Shown piece by piece: positions 10,440-31,628 of a stretch of DNA of 64,000 nt. The DNA is from Enoplosus armatus. Its lineage: Eukaryota; Chordata; Actinopteri; Centrarchiformes; Enoplosidae. The first letter of the stretch is position 1. Every line of letters starts with the position of its first letter. The notes under the pieces were generated by a model. It worked only from the letters and a program-made list of their open reading frames with translations, was not told where the DNA came from and made no database searches. The stretch lies in assembly GCF_043641665.1 (NCBI RefSeq), contig NC_092186.1, forward strand, positions 15,618,001-15,682,000, read 5' to 3'. The position numbers and the translations under genes are program-made.

Positions 10440-11030
10440 ATAGCTAAAGAGCAAAACAAAGCTAACGCTACTACTGTGTAGATAACTGTGAAAATTACGA
10501 CCCAAAACTCACGTTAGCTGGATTCAAAATAGCAGAATAACGTTATGTACAACGTGAATTTCCTTAATTGTCACGCACACGAATAGCGTTAAAAAAGAAA
10601 TACAGTACAATACAATATAAAAAATAACGTTACGCTAAATGACGATAGCTAATATTTAATCGCTGCCTCCTCGTATTTCGTATTAAGCTAACAGGGACAG
10701 TTAGCTGGGTTTGCTAATACAAAATGTAACAATTACCTTATTTTAGATGATTCCTGCTTGACAACAACTGTTGGCCCAAGCTAAAGACCTACTTTGGATA
10801 ACAAAAAGCTGTTTTATCACTGAGATATTTTTACACATAAATAAATGGCGATATTAATTTGACAAAATCAAGATTTAATCAAGTAAAGGCAACTAGCCCC
10901 TCTTCATCGGTTTAGCTTCCTTCGCCCACATGACAGCAGAGAATCATGGGAAGTGAAGTTTCTTACCGTTTTAACGCCAGCGTTTGTAGTTCAGCATGAT
11001 CAACCACCTGCTGAAGTACATCACTGTAAT
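10440..11030 (-). promoter_or_regulatory. samd13: Probable samd13 promoter and 5' non-coding exon
   Basis: The region is dense in ACGTTAGC, AACGTTA and GCTAAC words, as at the other two promoters of this window. On the minus strand a good donor (GTAAGA, 10966-10961) follows GCGTTAAAACG and could end a first non-coding exon starting near 11000. A second possible donor (GTAATT) lies at 10740-10735. The transcription start cannot be fixed from sequence. Confidence 0.4.
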
Positions 11031-11095
11031 TACCACATACAGCGATATTTCTCATCACATTGAATACCAACAATTATAGCATTTAATAAAAAGAA

Positions 11096-11101
11096 TTTAT
11101 T
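11096..11101 (-). terminator. prkacb: Distal prkacb poly(A) signal
   Basis: AATAAA on the minus strand at the far end of the presumed 3' UTR, only about 130 bp from the proposed samd13 first exon. Confidence 0.4.
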
Positions 11102-14100
11102 ATAGTGACATATCCTTTGTTACATAAAATCTGCTACAGCAAAGTATATTCCCCTTGCAAACACAAGTAAATATGGGTGGGAAAAAACGTGTCAGCCGTC
11201 TAAATGATGTGCAAAATATCCCACAAACTAAATACAGACACATTTCAGATTATTGATCCCATACTGGCATGTGTGACTAGCTACGAAGAACTCATAAACC
11301 GATTTCCTTCAGTCAGGAGTGTGAGGTGGCTCAGGGAAAAGTGCCATCATTTACATCAAATATGACAAACATTATTACACACATGGGGGATAAATGACAC
11401 ATAAGAAGAGCTGTGGATTTCCTACACACTTTCTGGGAAGATTTACACACAGGCAGTTTGGATTGAAACATGCTGAATTTCCGGGTGTAGTTTTCAAATT
11501 TTGTCCAACAAAAATAAAAAATAAAAAATTTGATTCTACAATTACATTCTGTTCATCTCTTCAAACTGGGAAAATAATGTTGGATCCCCTTAAATAAAGT
11601 AAATTTCCTAAGTAAAGAAATAAAACAAAAAAAAGTTAAATTAAAAGGCTACTTTTAAATAGGCATGATTGGCATCAGTGTGTCTTAACTGTGGTAAATA
11701 TGCTTATTTCTATAAATGTTTTATTTTTAATGAGGGCAAATGAAAAAAAGAAGTTGTACAAATAAATAATCCAATATATTCACTGTTTGTAACACGAATA
11801 AAACAGTTGGAGTCTCCTTATATATACACTGAGAACTATGCAAATTTAAACATTTAAAATGTAATTTTATTAGACATCTCTAATATAAATAAGAATAGCA
11901 TAAGAAACAGTTGTGCCTTTTGAAATGAAAGTAGGGCTAAATAAAATGTAACATCATGTGCTCAATATATGAAAAAAAAGTTTAAATTCAGGCATAGCCA
12001 ATATCCATATACATCAGTACCTTAAAAAACGCATTCAGTCCCCAAACCTTTTTCACATTTGGTTGTCTTAGATTGTTGAACTTGATTAAATTGCATTTTT
12101 CTCATCTACAAACACTTGAGCACCATGTCAAATAATGATCAAAACTTCAGAAGACGTACTGTAAGAGAGGTTAAATTGAAAGACGGTCCACAATGCATTA
12201 TTGTTTCCAACAAGATGTGAAATGTAAAACTTTGATTTCCCCCAACAACCCTGAGTGTCCGACCTGCAGCAGTGACCTCAAACTCTGACCTCCCTGTGGA
12301 CGGCAGAGACAAACTTCCCTCGAGGGAATCAAAGGATTACAGAGGCAGGAGCAATCAGGGCTTTTCTGACATCTGGAAGTTTAACAAATGGACACCTTGG
12401 CCTTATAGGTACTGAACTTTTGACATACAAATTCTACGATCACATTTAAATACGCATATCAACCTGTCACGCCGGTGAGGAGTTTGCAGAGGCAGGGTCT
12501 ACATTTCAGCAGCAAGGACAGGCAATGTGTCAAGAATTCATGGGAAATGAATGGTGCCCAGTATAGAAAAATCCCTCATAAAACCTATATTTCTCTTGAG
12601 GGGAGAAAATATGTATGAACTATGTGTAGACAATAACTTAACAGGAGTGATTTTCAATGAAAATATGTTTTCTTCAAAAGTCAGACTCTTATTCCCTTTG
12701 AAAATCTGTAACAAGACCACAACATGTTTGTCCGTTGATGTTCTCTAACTGACCTGACTCAGCCTGAGCAATTTTGCGAGGAAGAATGAGCAAATATTGC
12801 TCCATCACAGTGTACAAATTGGTTAAAAATGATGCAAAGAGACTACAAGTGATAGTTGAGGTAAGTATATGTTTCAACCAAGTAGTGACCAAGATGAATG
12901 AATACTTTAAGGTTATGATATTTCAGTTTTTTGTTATTATTTCGTGGTTAATGATTTTGTTTTGCTTTCAGGGGATTATGAAGAGGAATATGTCACTCGG
13001 ATAAAAATTGCCTATCTAATGCATAAATGTCCCAGGCTATGAAACAATTTAAAAAAGGTAACAAAAAAACAACAACAACCAAAAAAAAAAAAAAAAAAGA
13101 TGGGAACACACTTTCAGGGAACTATTAGCTTGTTGTGACACTGCTGTACAAATGTAACAAACATGAAAAAGTAAAAAGTAAAATAAAACAAATATGGCAG
13201 TTACACAATGACTTCCTAGTGCTCTGTTAAAACACAATTAGCTTTTAAAAACAAAAAGCGAAAAACAACCCGTTTGGACAAAATATGCCCACATGTCCAA
13301 CACTGCTTCTCCTCCACAACAACATACTCTCAAGAAAATCTAACAAACTGACCTTTCAGCTAAAAATGCCCTTCATACATTTCTGGATGTACCAAAGACG
13401 GATGACCTGTTGTGTAGAGTGACGTACTCAAACCCCTTCAGTTTACCTTCCTTGTGAAACAGAGATGTACCTAAAAAATATACCATCCCATTCCCTCCAT
13501 TTAATACCACACCTACTCTGAGGTAAAAGGAAATGTCCTGCGATCGGATATGGATAAAACAATGCTACAATTGATCAGTTAATACAGCACTGACAAGTTT
13601 CTGCTCCATAATAACACCAAAACAACAAGAATTGAATGCTAAAACTCAGAAACTTCAAGAAGTCATCAGTGTTGCTTTTCCTTCATTAAACAGCATTTTC
13701 TTGGTTTGAATTTTGGTCATGCTTTAACAACAAAACGTCTTTGAAAATCTTATGTCTCATATATGTATATTTCTATATGCACAAATACACGGTTCTAGGT
13801 CTTAAGGACACCAGAATGATGAATAATGGTTAATGTTAAAGTGTTCATGGTTAACCCTAAAACACACTCAGGCATGTAACAGATGACACATAACTGACAA
13901 AATTCAATGTTAGAAACTCGAACCAAAAAAGAAAAATCCCTTCTATTTTCCCAAAACTTAAATCACAATATGTGCAATACCAGCTAATACAATCAACCAC
14001 TCTTTGTGCCACTTGAAAATGGGCATAATATTAGTTTTCATGTTGCTCGTTATTTGAATTGAAATAAGGAGGAGGGAGGCTATTCATGAGTGGCAAAAAA

Positions 14101-14368
14101 ACATAAAAAAACAAAAGAAAAAAGACAAAAGATGAAAACGTGGTCTAGTATTTTTGTGTTGCAGCACGAGGGGTGTCTGCATAATGTGCCTGTGTATAGG
14201 TTAGTGCTAACTGCACGCAGGATCATGGCAAGAAGGACCTCATTCAGCTGTGTGGAATGAAGGAACGAGGCATTTGTTTTGAACACATGACGGCCTCAGT
14301 TCCACCTTAACCCTCAGGAGAGTGCAAATATCCCAAATTGGGTCCCTGATGGGACTCTTGCCCGTTCA
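11096..14368 (-). other. prkacb: prkacb 3' UTR
   Basis: About 3.3 kb of AT-rich sequence follows the prkacb stop codon up to an AATAAA (minus strand) at 11101-11096. Another AATAAA lies at 11725-11720, so shorter forms are possible. A long 3' UTR is typical of vertebrate PRKACB. Many small ORFs occur on both strands; none looks coding. A poly(A) run lies at 13081-13098. Confidence 0.6.
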
Positions 14369-22907
<8,539 letters not shown>

Positions 22908-23260
22908 CGTAGGAAGACAGGGCGATGCACAGCTGGCTAGGAGCGATGATGGTGGCGGTTAGCTAACAGGGTCCTCCGTTTAGCTAGCTAACAAATTTCA
23001 GCTTGTGCTAGCTGGTGGGCTAACAACAACATCAATTCTTCTCTTTGTGGACAGAACCTCGACGTGCTCTGCTAACCGCCCTGTTGATCTTTATTTACAA
23101 TGTCCTTTGTCGTTCAAGTATGCCTCCACTGGAATGAAAACATGATCCAGACTTTTCACCTCTGCTTGCTGTCGTTTTGTGCTGCGTTCACGTAATATGG
23201 GAATACCCATAGAACAGACTTGATGGCTAAAATGCTGCGTTCCAGACGGTCGGGAAACTT
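22908..23260 (-). promoter_or_regulatory. prkacb: prkacb 5' UTR and main promoter
   Basis: Upstream of the Cbeta1 ATG the sequence is locally richer in CpG and carries clustered GTTAGCTAAC, GCTAGCTAAC and GCTAACCG words (about 22955-23080). It lacks an obvious TATA box. The exact start site is not determined. Confidence 0.45.
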
Positions 23261-24600
23261 AGATTCTCGTACGTCACATTTATTTGATTTATTAGATAAG
23301 AGTTGTTTGCTATATTCATGGTAGTCATATTTCGCAATTATTTACTTAATAGACTCAAATGTCTCCAATGACTAGTGATCACTCTGTGTCTAAAATTAGT
23401 TTCTCAAAATTATTATTATTATTCATGAGACAAACGCTATGGGTAAGCTTATTTTTGTTGCCAAGACAATATTTCTAACACACTAAACGTACTATAGTAA
23501 GAATACTTTTGTTCACATAGGCCTATAATCATTCAAATATGATGCTAAGAGATTAGACAATTTCATCTCGAAAAAAGATCAATGGATCTCATCATTAGAA
23601 AATGATTAGCAACACATTTTATTGAGATCTGAGACATTACGGCTCAAAGTCAAATGTATTTTTAAGAAAACATGCAGACTTTTGACACAATGAAAAATTG
23701 AAAACAAAAGCTCTAATTCTTAATCTTGATTTACCTTTAGGCTGCAAGTGATACTTGGCTCACAAGGCATGACTGTAATTATTGGTGTATACACCCACTT
23801 TAGAATATCAAAAATCGTTTTTTTGATCAAGTAATCTGTTAATCGACAATCGACTACAGTATGGGCCCACTACTTGTAGCCTTTTTGCACTACTTCTTTC
23901 TTCTAATGCCTTTGCTTTTATGTGAAACATATTGCATTTCTTTGTAGGGAAAGCACTACTTAATGTTTAACTCTGCAGTTTTACCTCAATCCACCAACTC
24001 AGTTTGCTGTTTTGTAGTTGACCGTGAGCTCTGACCTCCAAGGGGGCACAAGGTCACATAATTACTTACACTACAAGGATCAGGCGTGTTACATCACACA
24101 CAATTTCAGCAAAAAAAGCCTGAAAAACCTGAAGCACACTGTGTCACATCTAGTGTGGTTAACACTTTGCATGAAAAGACTTCAAACTTGTCCTTGAGGT
24201 GTTGAAATGAATCAGTGAGTGAATGAATGGCTGAATAAAATAAGTGTGAAAAATAAACACCCTTAAACAAACTATTGAAACCAGTGAAACCTTTAAAACA
24301 TGGATGTGTTGTCAAAGAACCAGACAAAAAGTGGAAACAAATGCCATGATAGGAACAAAGAAATTATGCATTCAACTGAAGATGATTAAAGTAAAGATAA
24401 TTGATCAAAACCAAGCCTTAATTTTAGTCTTTGATTAAATGGAAAGTACTTTCTTTAGAAAATATTTGTAGTTGGAAAGAAAGCATTTTTGACACATTTT
24501 GAGGAATATTTCCACGCTATTACAGCGATAAATAGGTAATTTGAGAAGTGAATGGCACGTTAATGACCTCTGAGTGGGTCGCACCCATAATCAATCGGTA
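23261..24600. other. Intergenic region between prkacb and ttll7
   Basis: AT-rich DNA between two divergent genes. Small ORFs have no support. I recognise no defined feature. Confidence 0.6.
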
Positions 24601-25163
24601 GGGTTGTTTTTTAGCACCATGGCCAGCGACACAGTTGCTAGGTAGCTTCCCTGTGTTTGTATCAGCGAGTTGTGGAGGAAGAGCTCCACCGGAAAACCCA
24701 CGTTAAATAATGACCTAAAGGTGTACGAACTATAGCATGCAGCTGTGGTAAGACTTTTGTTTTCACTCACAACAAGTTAAGAGTGGCAAATAACATGTGC
24801 TGACTTAACATGTACGCCCTACAGTACACTAAACGTCACGTTGGTACCAGATTGAGAATGCAAACTTCAGCACTTCCTTCAGCCCCCCCCCCCCCCTCAC
24901 AGAGCGAATGGTTTTGCCCATGGACTCGCTCCAGCACACATAGCACACAAGAGGTCTACAAGATACAGATTTTTTTGTGTGTGCCTGTCAACCAACGTCA
25001 GTCTTCAATAGTAACGCCGTTACACACTATAAAGATTGTAATAGTCTTGAAAATACTATCGGTTTCTCTAAAGAGACCCCGGTGTCTCCCTTAGTAACGG
25101 CGGCTGTGTCGGTCGGATGAGACCAGCAAAAGAGCTGCACTGCCAGTGCCCGGAATAAATAAG
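24601..25163 (+). promoter_or_regulatory. ttll7: Probable ttll7 promoter and 5' non-coding exon
   Basis: A good donor (AAG|GTAACG) at 25164 could end a first non-coding exon. Downstream, AACGTTAACG and GCTAGC/GTTAGC words cluster to about 25480, as at the prkacb and samd13 promoters. A poly(C) run lies at about 24886-24897. The start site is inferred only. Confidence 0.38.
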
Positions 25164-28100
25164 GTAACGTTAACGGGCTACTTCGCTTTCGCCTCTCCAT
25201 CCTTTGCTAGGTAGTGCGGCTAAGCTAACTGTAGAGTAGCCCAGGGTCATCGTGTTTCCTTTGAAGCAGCTCATTCAGGAATGTGTTATTTCATTCTGAA
25301 GCAACATGAAATGTAAACGCCCTCATTCGCAGGGAAGTTAAACGTTAACGTTGCTGTAATGCTACATTTGATGGTAGCAAGTTAACTGAATAAGCCAGAT
25401 TGTTTCCCTATGTGATCCTTCCACCTGACCTATACAAGTGGCTAGCGAACTAACGTTAGCTACTGCTTGCTAGCATCTAATTCATAGTAGTAATACACCT
25501 GCTTAGGTTTAGTGGCGTTTAATTTATGAGCGCAACCAATTTCCTGAACCCCCCCTCCCCGATATCCAGGATATTAATGTTACATGCGAAATGTAAGAAG
25601 TCCATCTTGCACTAATCCTGAAATACAGACTAGATCTGTAAAAGGGGATGGCCTAATATCCTTCTAGTGGTCTGGAAGATACCATATTGACTGCTATGCT
25701 GTGACAGGCATAGGTCCCCTCGCTGCTCTTAGTAGCATAGCTTCTTAGCTCAGGCTAGCTTTCCAAGTACCCTTAAGAAACCTGTCTTGGCATGCTCAGA
25801 GCCTGGTTATTTACAAGAGGGATGTGGTGTTGGATTTAGTCTGCTCTGTTTGTAGTCCAGTGTGCCACTTAGAGACCACATGCTGATAGAGCACCCTGGA
25901 TTTGACCAACACAGCAGATGGATTACATAATAATAACAACAGCATAACATATGAGTTCTGGATGCCATCCTGCCTTCTGGACATATCCCAGAGATAAGGC
26001 TATTAAGACGGATATGATATGTATAATCTTTTATTTTCATGCAGGCTACAGTTGGATCCTGAAGTTTTTGGATTAATACGGGATATTTGTTGCAGTATTA
26101 CACCTACAATATCCAAGAAATTAAGTTGATTTTTGACACCCCTAAACCAAGAGAACACCATTTTTTTTGACAAAATACTGTACAGGGAAATGAACCTCTG
26201 ACTGTAAACCCGATTTACGAGAGTAGTCCTGCTCATCATATAAGTTCACTTATTGTCTATGTCCGCAGCTGGTTTGTTTTTTCCAGTTGATTAATTCACC
26301 TGGTAGATTTTGCTTGACAGGGGCCATCCCTTTGTAATGCCTTTCAGTGGCAAATAATCAGGATTAGGTAAGATTTCACAGCAAAGGGTTTGATTAACGG
26401 TTGAACGCATATTCATAGGTATTGATGATGCGCCTCCGTACATGTAAAGCTTACTTTGTTAAAACAGTGCAGTACTTTTGAACAAACACTTGCGTGCACA
26501 TTGTAGCAACAATACATTATTTGCTCCATTTTGTCTTACAGACAATAAGGTCAGGTAAGATTGTAGTTAATATTAATTTTACATTTGACCATTTTGCCTG
26601 TATTAGTCTGTATTAGTCTCTCTGATAAAGTTAAGCCTAACATTCAGCTGTTTGTTGGTGTATTTCAGTACCCCGTGGGCTGATAGCTCCCACACTTGTT
26701 CCTCCTCATATCTGGAAGAAGGCACGAAGCCAGAGTTGGGTCAACGGTATGAGCTAATTTTAGATCCGCTGGCAATTCTAAACCAACTACTTTCCTGTGA
26801 GAGTAGTCTGCAAACTCAGCTAACATTTTTCCTGGGAGGACAGTGCTGTGGTAGTGGCCAAATAGACAATGATAGAAGTAGAAATAGTTTTTACAAATGG
26901 GATCTTTCAAGTATACTGTATGTTTTAGACCTTGGCGATGTACAAAATCACTTTGGCATTGTGCCTTTTAAATGTAAGAAAATGTCCAGTGAAAAGGGTT
27001 TATGCTATTTATATGACAAAAGGTCCATTTTCTACTGGAAAATTATTTTGTTTACATTTGCTTTTCCGTCAAGGATGTGTAATAGTACAACATGTGTCTC
27101 TGGCCTTTCAAATTGTTATACATACCCTGAGGTCCCGGCACTGCTGTAATGGCAAAACCGGGGTATGCTGCATGTACAGAAAAGAACTTGTGTCTGCAAA
27201 TCCTGCGTTTTCAGCATAACATGAGGCTAAGTGGTGATTCCCCAAGCCTCTCTATTGATCCTGTATTTGACGACGGCTTTCAAGATGTAGTTTCTTGTAA
27301 GGCAGGGAGAACATAAAACAAACCCCTCAGGGATGTACTGCTGATTGTAGAAGGGACTTGTGTAATAGGTGTGACACCGCTTGTCATGAATAAACAGTCT
27401 ACTGCTTTGGTTCAGCTTTTCCTTTGGCACACTTCTTGTAAAGCTATTTGTGCTGTCTTTTTGGATTTGCTTTTGATATAAAAGGGGGCACCATATTTTT
27501 GAAGTGTCATTTTCTTGTGATAGTGGGATAATATCTGTGTGAAGATGATTTTATTGCTAGAGTTTTGAACTAGAACCCCATTACTTCCTGATATTGTTTC
27601 AGTAAATGTTTGTGATGTAGACTAAACGCTGCAGACAAAATATATATTCCTGAGAGAGAACCATGATGCACAGTCACATTAACAACTTGCGCTGTATAAT
27701 TAGGGGGCAAATTCTGCATAACAATGTCCTCAGAGACAGACATGCATTTGTCATGCATTTAGGGCCTGTGAAAGAGAGGGTGATGCAGCTGAGCAGCACG
27801 AAGAGCTGACTCTCTACAATGAAGTCTTTCTGTGTTGTGTGTGGCAAAGGGGAAGTGCATGAGCTCAGCATCCACAGGAGTTCTGCCCATTCAGCTCTGC
27901 TCTGCTGTGGTGGCTCTCTGGCTCACTCTGTTGGAGAAAAAGTGTCATTGCATCAGGGGATTAACAATAGGTACTCTACTTAGTGGAAGGGATTTAGTTA
28001 AGATTTTGTAGTTAATACTTCACTGAAGGATTAATTGTGATGATGCTAGCAGTAGAATATATTGAAAAGTAATGCTTACAATGTACGAACCCCATTTTGT

Positions 28101-29922
28101 GGATGTTCTCATGTTGTATTCCCCACAATCTTACGAAAAATAACCAGAAGGTTAATAGAAACTGCAAAGAGGGAAACAATGAATCATCCAAGCACAGCTA
28201 CTCACAGATGCTTCAACGTAATACAGTATACTATAAAGGACAGTGCAGTAAAATGTGCTACAGCAGTCGTAAATGTCATTATTTTATATTCATATTAAGC
28301 ATACATATCCTGTACTATCTCTATTAAAATATTGTATCGTTTCTATTTTATTAGACAGGAAATCTTAAAAGTACTGAAGCGATAGGAAGGGTATGGCCAA
28401 TGGTCACTGAGCTCAGGATGGCCAGCTTGAGTCCCTCTATCAGTTAGTGATAACAGTTACTCTAATCTGGTGTCTGCTTACATACACGTACACAAATCCT
28501 ACTTCTATCATGTGAATGCAAGTAAAACTAGGCCGTCTTGTGGTTGATAACCACCACTACCACTAAGACAAATGAGTAAAACACGGCAGAGCCTCTTTTT
28601 GCTGGGTCATCCATCAATGTGATACCAAAGTGTCTCAACTGTGACCTTATATGGTAGTCAGGCAAACAAGCAATCTGTCTTGACATTTTACTCTAAGAGG
28701 CGCAAGGAAAGGAATCACATTATCAGTAAAGTTTGATAACTGAATTTCTACTTGTGAATGTGCTTCAAGATGTTGCAGGATGCAAGATATTAGCACTTTG
28801 GAACTGAAGATTGGAAACTGTGAGGTTGACCACCAAAACTGTTCATTGTTGATAGATAAATAGCAATTTTAAAAATTATGTTGCAGTAAGTATTATAGAA
28901 TACCTACTGTAGTTGAAAACAATTAGGATGCTGATATTCAATGTTGAAAAAGAGAAATAAAGTAATTACTCTTTAAATTCTGAAGATTAATAATCTGATT
29001 AATAATTAATTGTCTCGGGTGTCTTGTGTGTGTTTCTCAGAGATGACGTGCATTGTAGTATGCATGTGTGTGTTTGTAGGTGTTTAGTTGCATCCTATGT
29101 ACCTGTCAGATCCCCCCTTGTTCCTGAGGGTTTACATGACACCAAGGTCCAGTGCTGCTACAGAGACAGTGTTCCCTGCCTCCTGTACAGAGAGCCAGTA
29201 TACCACTGGGAGGTGGGGGCAGGTTGTCATCAGCACAGCTTGCCTCACTTTATCATTCTGACTCTTTGTTGTTGCTCCCCCCCTCTGTGCTGATCTCATT
29301 CCAGTCTCTGTCCTCCTCAGGATCAATGTCTTGTGCTTACCACAGGCAGGCCAAGAGGCTGACAGTGAAGACTACTGCATGATTGAGAAATGCAATTAGA
29401 TTTTTCCCCCATTCTAATTTGTCCAGAGGATGCTCGAATCGACAGGGTCAGTGTGTGTGCATATTTTCTGATGTGTATATGTGTACATATGCCCCTACGG
29501 GTGTGTCTGTGTGTGTGGAAGTAAAGTAAACCTTGGTGGATAGGAAATGGGCTTTTCAGTATATTCTCACCACTAGAGGCTACTGTTGAGCTCTTTATGA
29601 AAAGCAAAAGAGGCAACATAAACCTGTGTACTGTATATGTAGCCTAAGTGGTGTGTATTACCTATGATTTATGGTTTATGTGGTTATATCTGTTACTATA
29701 CTTCATGGACTCATACCCTCCATCCACATTTTTTATTGTTGTCATTTCTCCTCTGCAAAATTATATCAATCTCGAGTAGAATTTGTGATATTTTTCTTTT
29801 CAACCATAGGAAGAAGCTGAACAGCAAACTGACTTGCATGCATGCAATATCATACAAAAGTCACCATGGTTTCAAACATGCAACAGTATGTTGTAAAGAG
29901 GATGTTTTTAAACACAGGCAGT

Positions 29923-30000
29923 GGTTCCCAAACTTTTTGGCTTGTCACCCCTAAATTGCTTTCTTGCCATCGCGTGCCACTGGTTGCGTATGTTTATGGG
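29923..30000. mobile_element. hAT-type transposon end (fragment)
   Basis: CAGTGGTTCCCAAACTTTTT followed by GTCACCCCTAA is the terminal sequence typical of hAT-family elements. The matching opposite end was not found, so this is probably a truncated non-autonomous copy. Confidence 0.5.
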
Positions 30001-30159
30001 TTTTGACCAGATCAACCAAAGAGTGATATTTCTTCCGTTATTTTATTTGAATCATTTTTAGAGATTTGAAGAGGTAGAATTATCCAGTAATTCACAAGAA
30101 AACACAGAATATTAAAGTAACATAGATCATGAGCAGCTGGAATCATTCTAAGCATGCTG

Positions 30160-30410
30160 TAAGTTGGGGGAACAATTTATGGACAGAGTCACACAGATTC
30201 ATACCTGTGGGAACTTGGGAATCTCCAGTCCACCTGAATGCTGCTTTGTCTTTGAAATGGGAGGAATCTAGAGCACATGGACATGAGAAACCACAGTGAG
30301 AACATGCAAACCCCACACAAAGAAGAGAATAGACTCAAACATGGCCCCTTCTTGCTGTGAGGCAACAGTGCTAACCACTGAGTCACTATACTGCCCCAGC
30401 CAGCAAAAAA
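30160..30410 (-). repeat. Interspersed repeat common in fish
   Basis: GAGAACATGCAAACCCCACA and TTCTTGCTGTGAGGCAACAG then GTGCTAACCACTGAG are words of a very abundant teleost repeat that I know from many genomes. The copy is diverged. Its class (LINE-2/SINE-related) and orientation are uncertain. Confidence 0.6.
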
Positions 30411-31158
30411 TGAAATGTGACAGGACATCTCAATAATGGTTGATTACCTCCAAAAGTGGTTTGAAGACACAGTCTCAGACTACAGCCAAACAATAACAGG
30501 ATTTGGCTGATGACTGGTGTTAATTTCCCACACTATTCATAGCCTGAAGCACCCTTTTAACAAACCACTGTAAAGATGCCATCTGTTTGAATGAAGTGAC
30601 CCCTCAGCCATACAATGAAACCCAGCTGGCACAAGCATGAGACACAATGAGATGCTGCAAACCCTTTACTTGACAACCACATTTATATTTCACAATGGTT
30701 CCAAGGAATACCAATTAGTCCAGCGGACATCACGCTGCTTTAGATTATTTCATTAGTAGTACTGCAGTGTCGGAGCTGTACAGAGTTCTCACTGAACTGT
30801 TTCGCTCAGTGTCATATTGACTGATGTAGCCTGTGATAGGCTTGTGTGCTGCTGTTGCTGCTGCTTTACATCAAAAGGATGTCCAATGCACTCAGTCCAG
30901 CGAGAAGATACACACAGATCTACAGTGTGCACTGTAGTCATCCTCTGAGCAGTCAGCCTACTACCACTATTCTGCAGCAGTAAAATATATATTTTTTCTC
31001 TCCTCTACAGGCATTCCTATCCCTCTCTCTCTCCTCTTGGGGCTGTAAATAAGCTGGGGCTGTGTAGACCCTTGAGAGGCCCTCCCCCTCCCACTCTTCC
31101 CCACCACTGCTACCCCCTTCTAACTCCCCTGCCCACTCAGACTCTGCTGCTGCTCTTT

Positions 31159-31194
31159 ATGTTGCTGAAAGGCGCCACTGAGATGCTCAGATGA
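31159..31194 (+). promoter_or_regulatory. Upstream ORF 1 in ttll7 leader
   Basis: ATG TTG CTG to AGA TGA, 11 codons plus stop, within the 5' UTR exon. A second in-frame ATG lies at 31183. It could reduce initiation at the ttll7 start. Confidence 0.45.
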
Positions 31195-31250
31195 TCCATC
31201 GGGCCATCCTGAACCACATCGTCCATACAGCCCAAGACAGGGAAGACTAA
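31191..31250 (+). promoter_or_regulatory. Upstream ORF 2 in ttll7 leader
   Basis: Nineteen codons plus TAA, beginning MIHRAIL. Its ATG overlaps the TGA of the preceding upstream ORF as ATGA. Confidence 0.45.
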
Positions 31251-31367
31251 CTAGCGCGAGCGTGAGAGAGCCCTTGGTGGGTGCTGTGAGTACCCTGCGC
31301 GAGTACCACCCGCCTGCCAAGCCTGGCAGAAAGCTTGGCTTGCCCCTTCACTCCTCCAGCCCCTGAG

Positions 31368-31392
31368 ATGCCCTCCCCTCCCAATGAAGGAG
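31368..31392 (+). CDS. ttll7: ttll7 coding exon 1
   Basis: ATG CCC TCC to GGA G: MPSPPNEG then a split Glu codon, resembling mammalian MPSLPQEG. The donor is GTGAGT. Confidence 0.82.
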
Positions 31393-31571
31393 GTGAGTAA
31401 GAGAGATCCAACTCTGTCAGGACTGACAGGGTTATTCTGTTAGATGGTCAGTCAGCTTACATATTTTTGTACATACATTGTGACGCTCATAAGCAGACAC
31501 ACACACCTGGCCACCTGCTTATATATGTATCTGCCTTCTTACACATCGGTACAATTCTCTCCTGCATAGAG

Positions 31572-31628
<57 letters not shown>

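Larger units (their letters stand above)
25164..31010 (+). other. ttll7: ttll7 5' intron
   Basis: About 5.8 kb before the first coding exon. It holds a hAT-like end at 29923, a fish interspersed repeat at 30160-30410 and a possible non-coding exon at 26669-26747. The longest ORF (165 codons at 26652) shows no family similarity that I recognise. Confidence 0.5.
31011..31392 (+). other. ttll7: ttll7 exon with 5' UTR and start codon
   Basis: A strong acceptor (polypyrimidine then CTACAG, 31010) opens a 382-bp exon ending at a GTGAGT donor after the start codon region. Only its last 25 bases are coding. The leader is C/T- and G-rich and contains at least two upstream ORFs. Confidence 0.7.

Noticed and set aside
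26652..27149. 165-codon ORF on the plus strand
   Set aside because: It lies in the ttll7 5' intron, matches no family and is crossed by stop-rich alternative frames. At most a short non-coding exon may be hidden in it.
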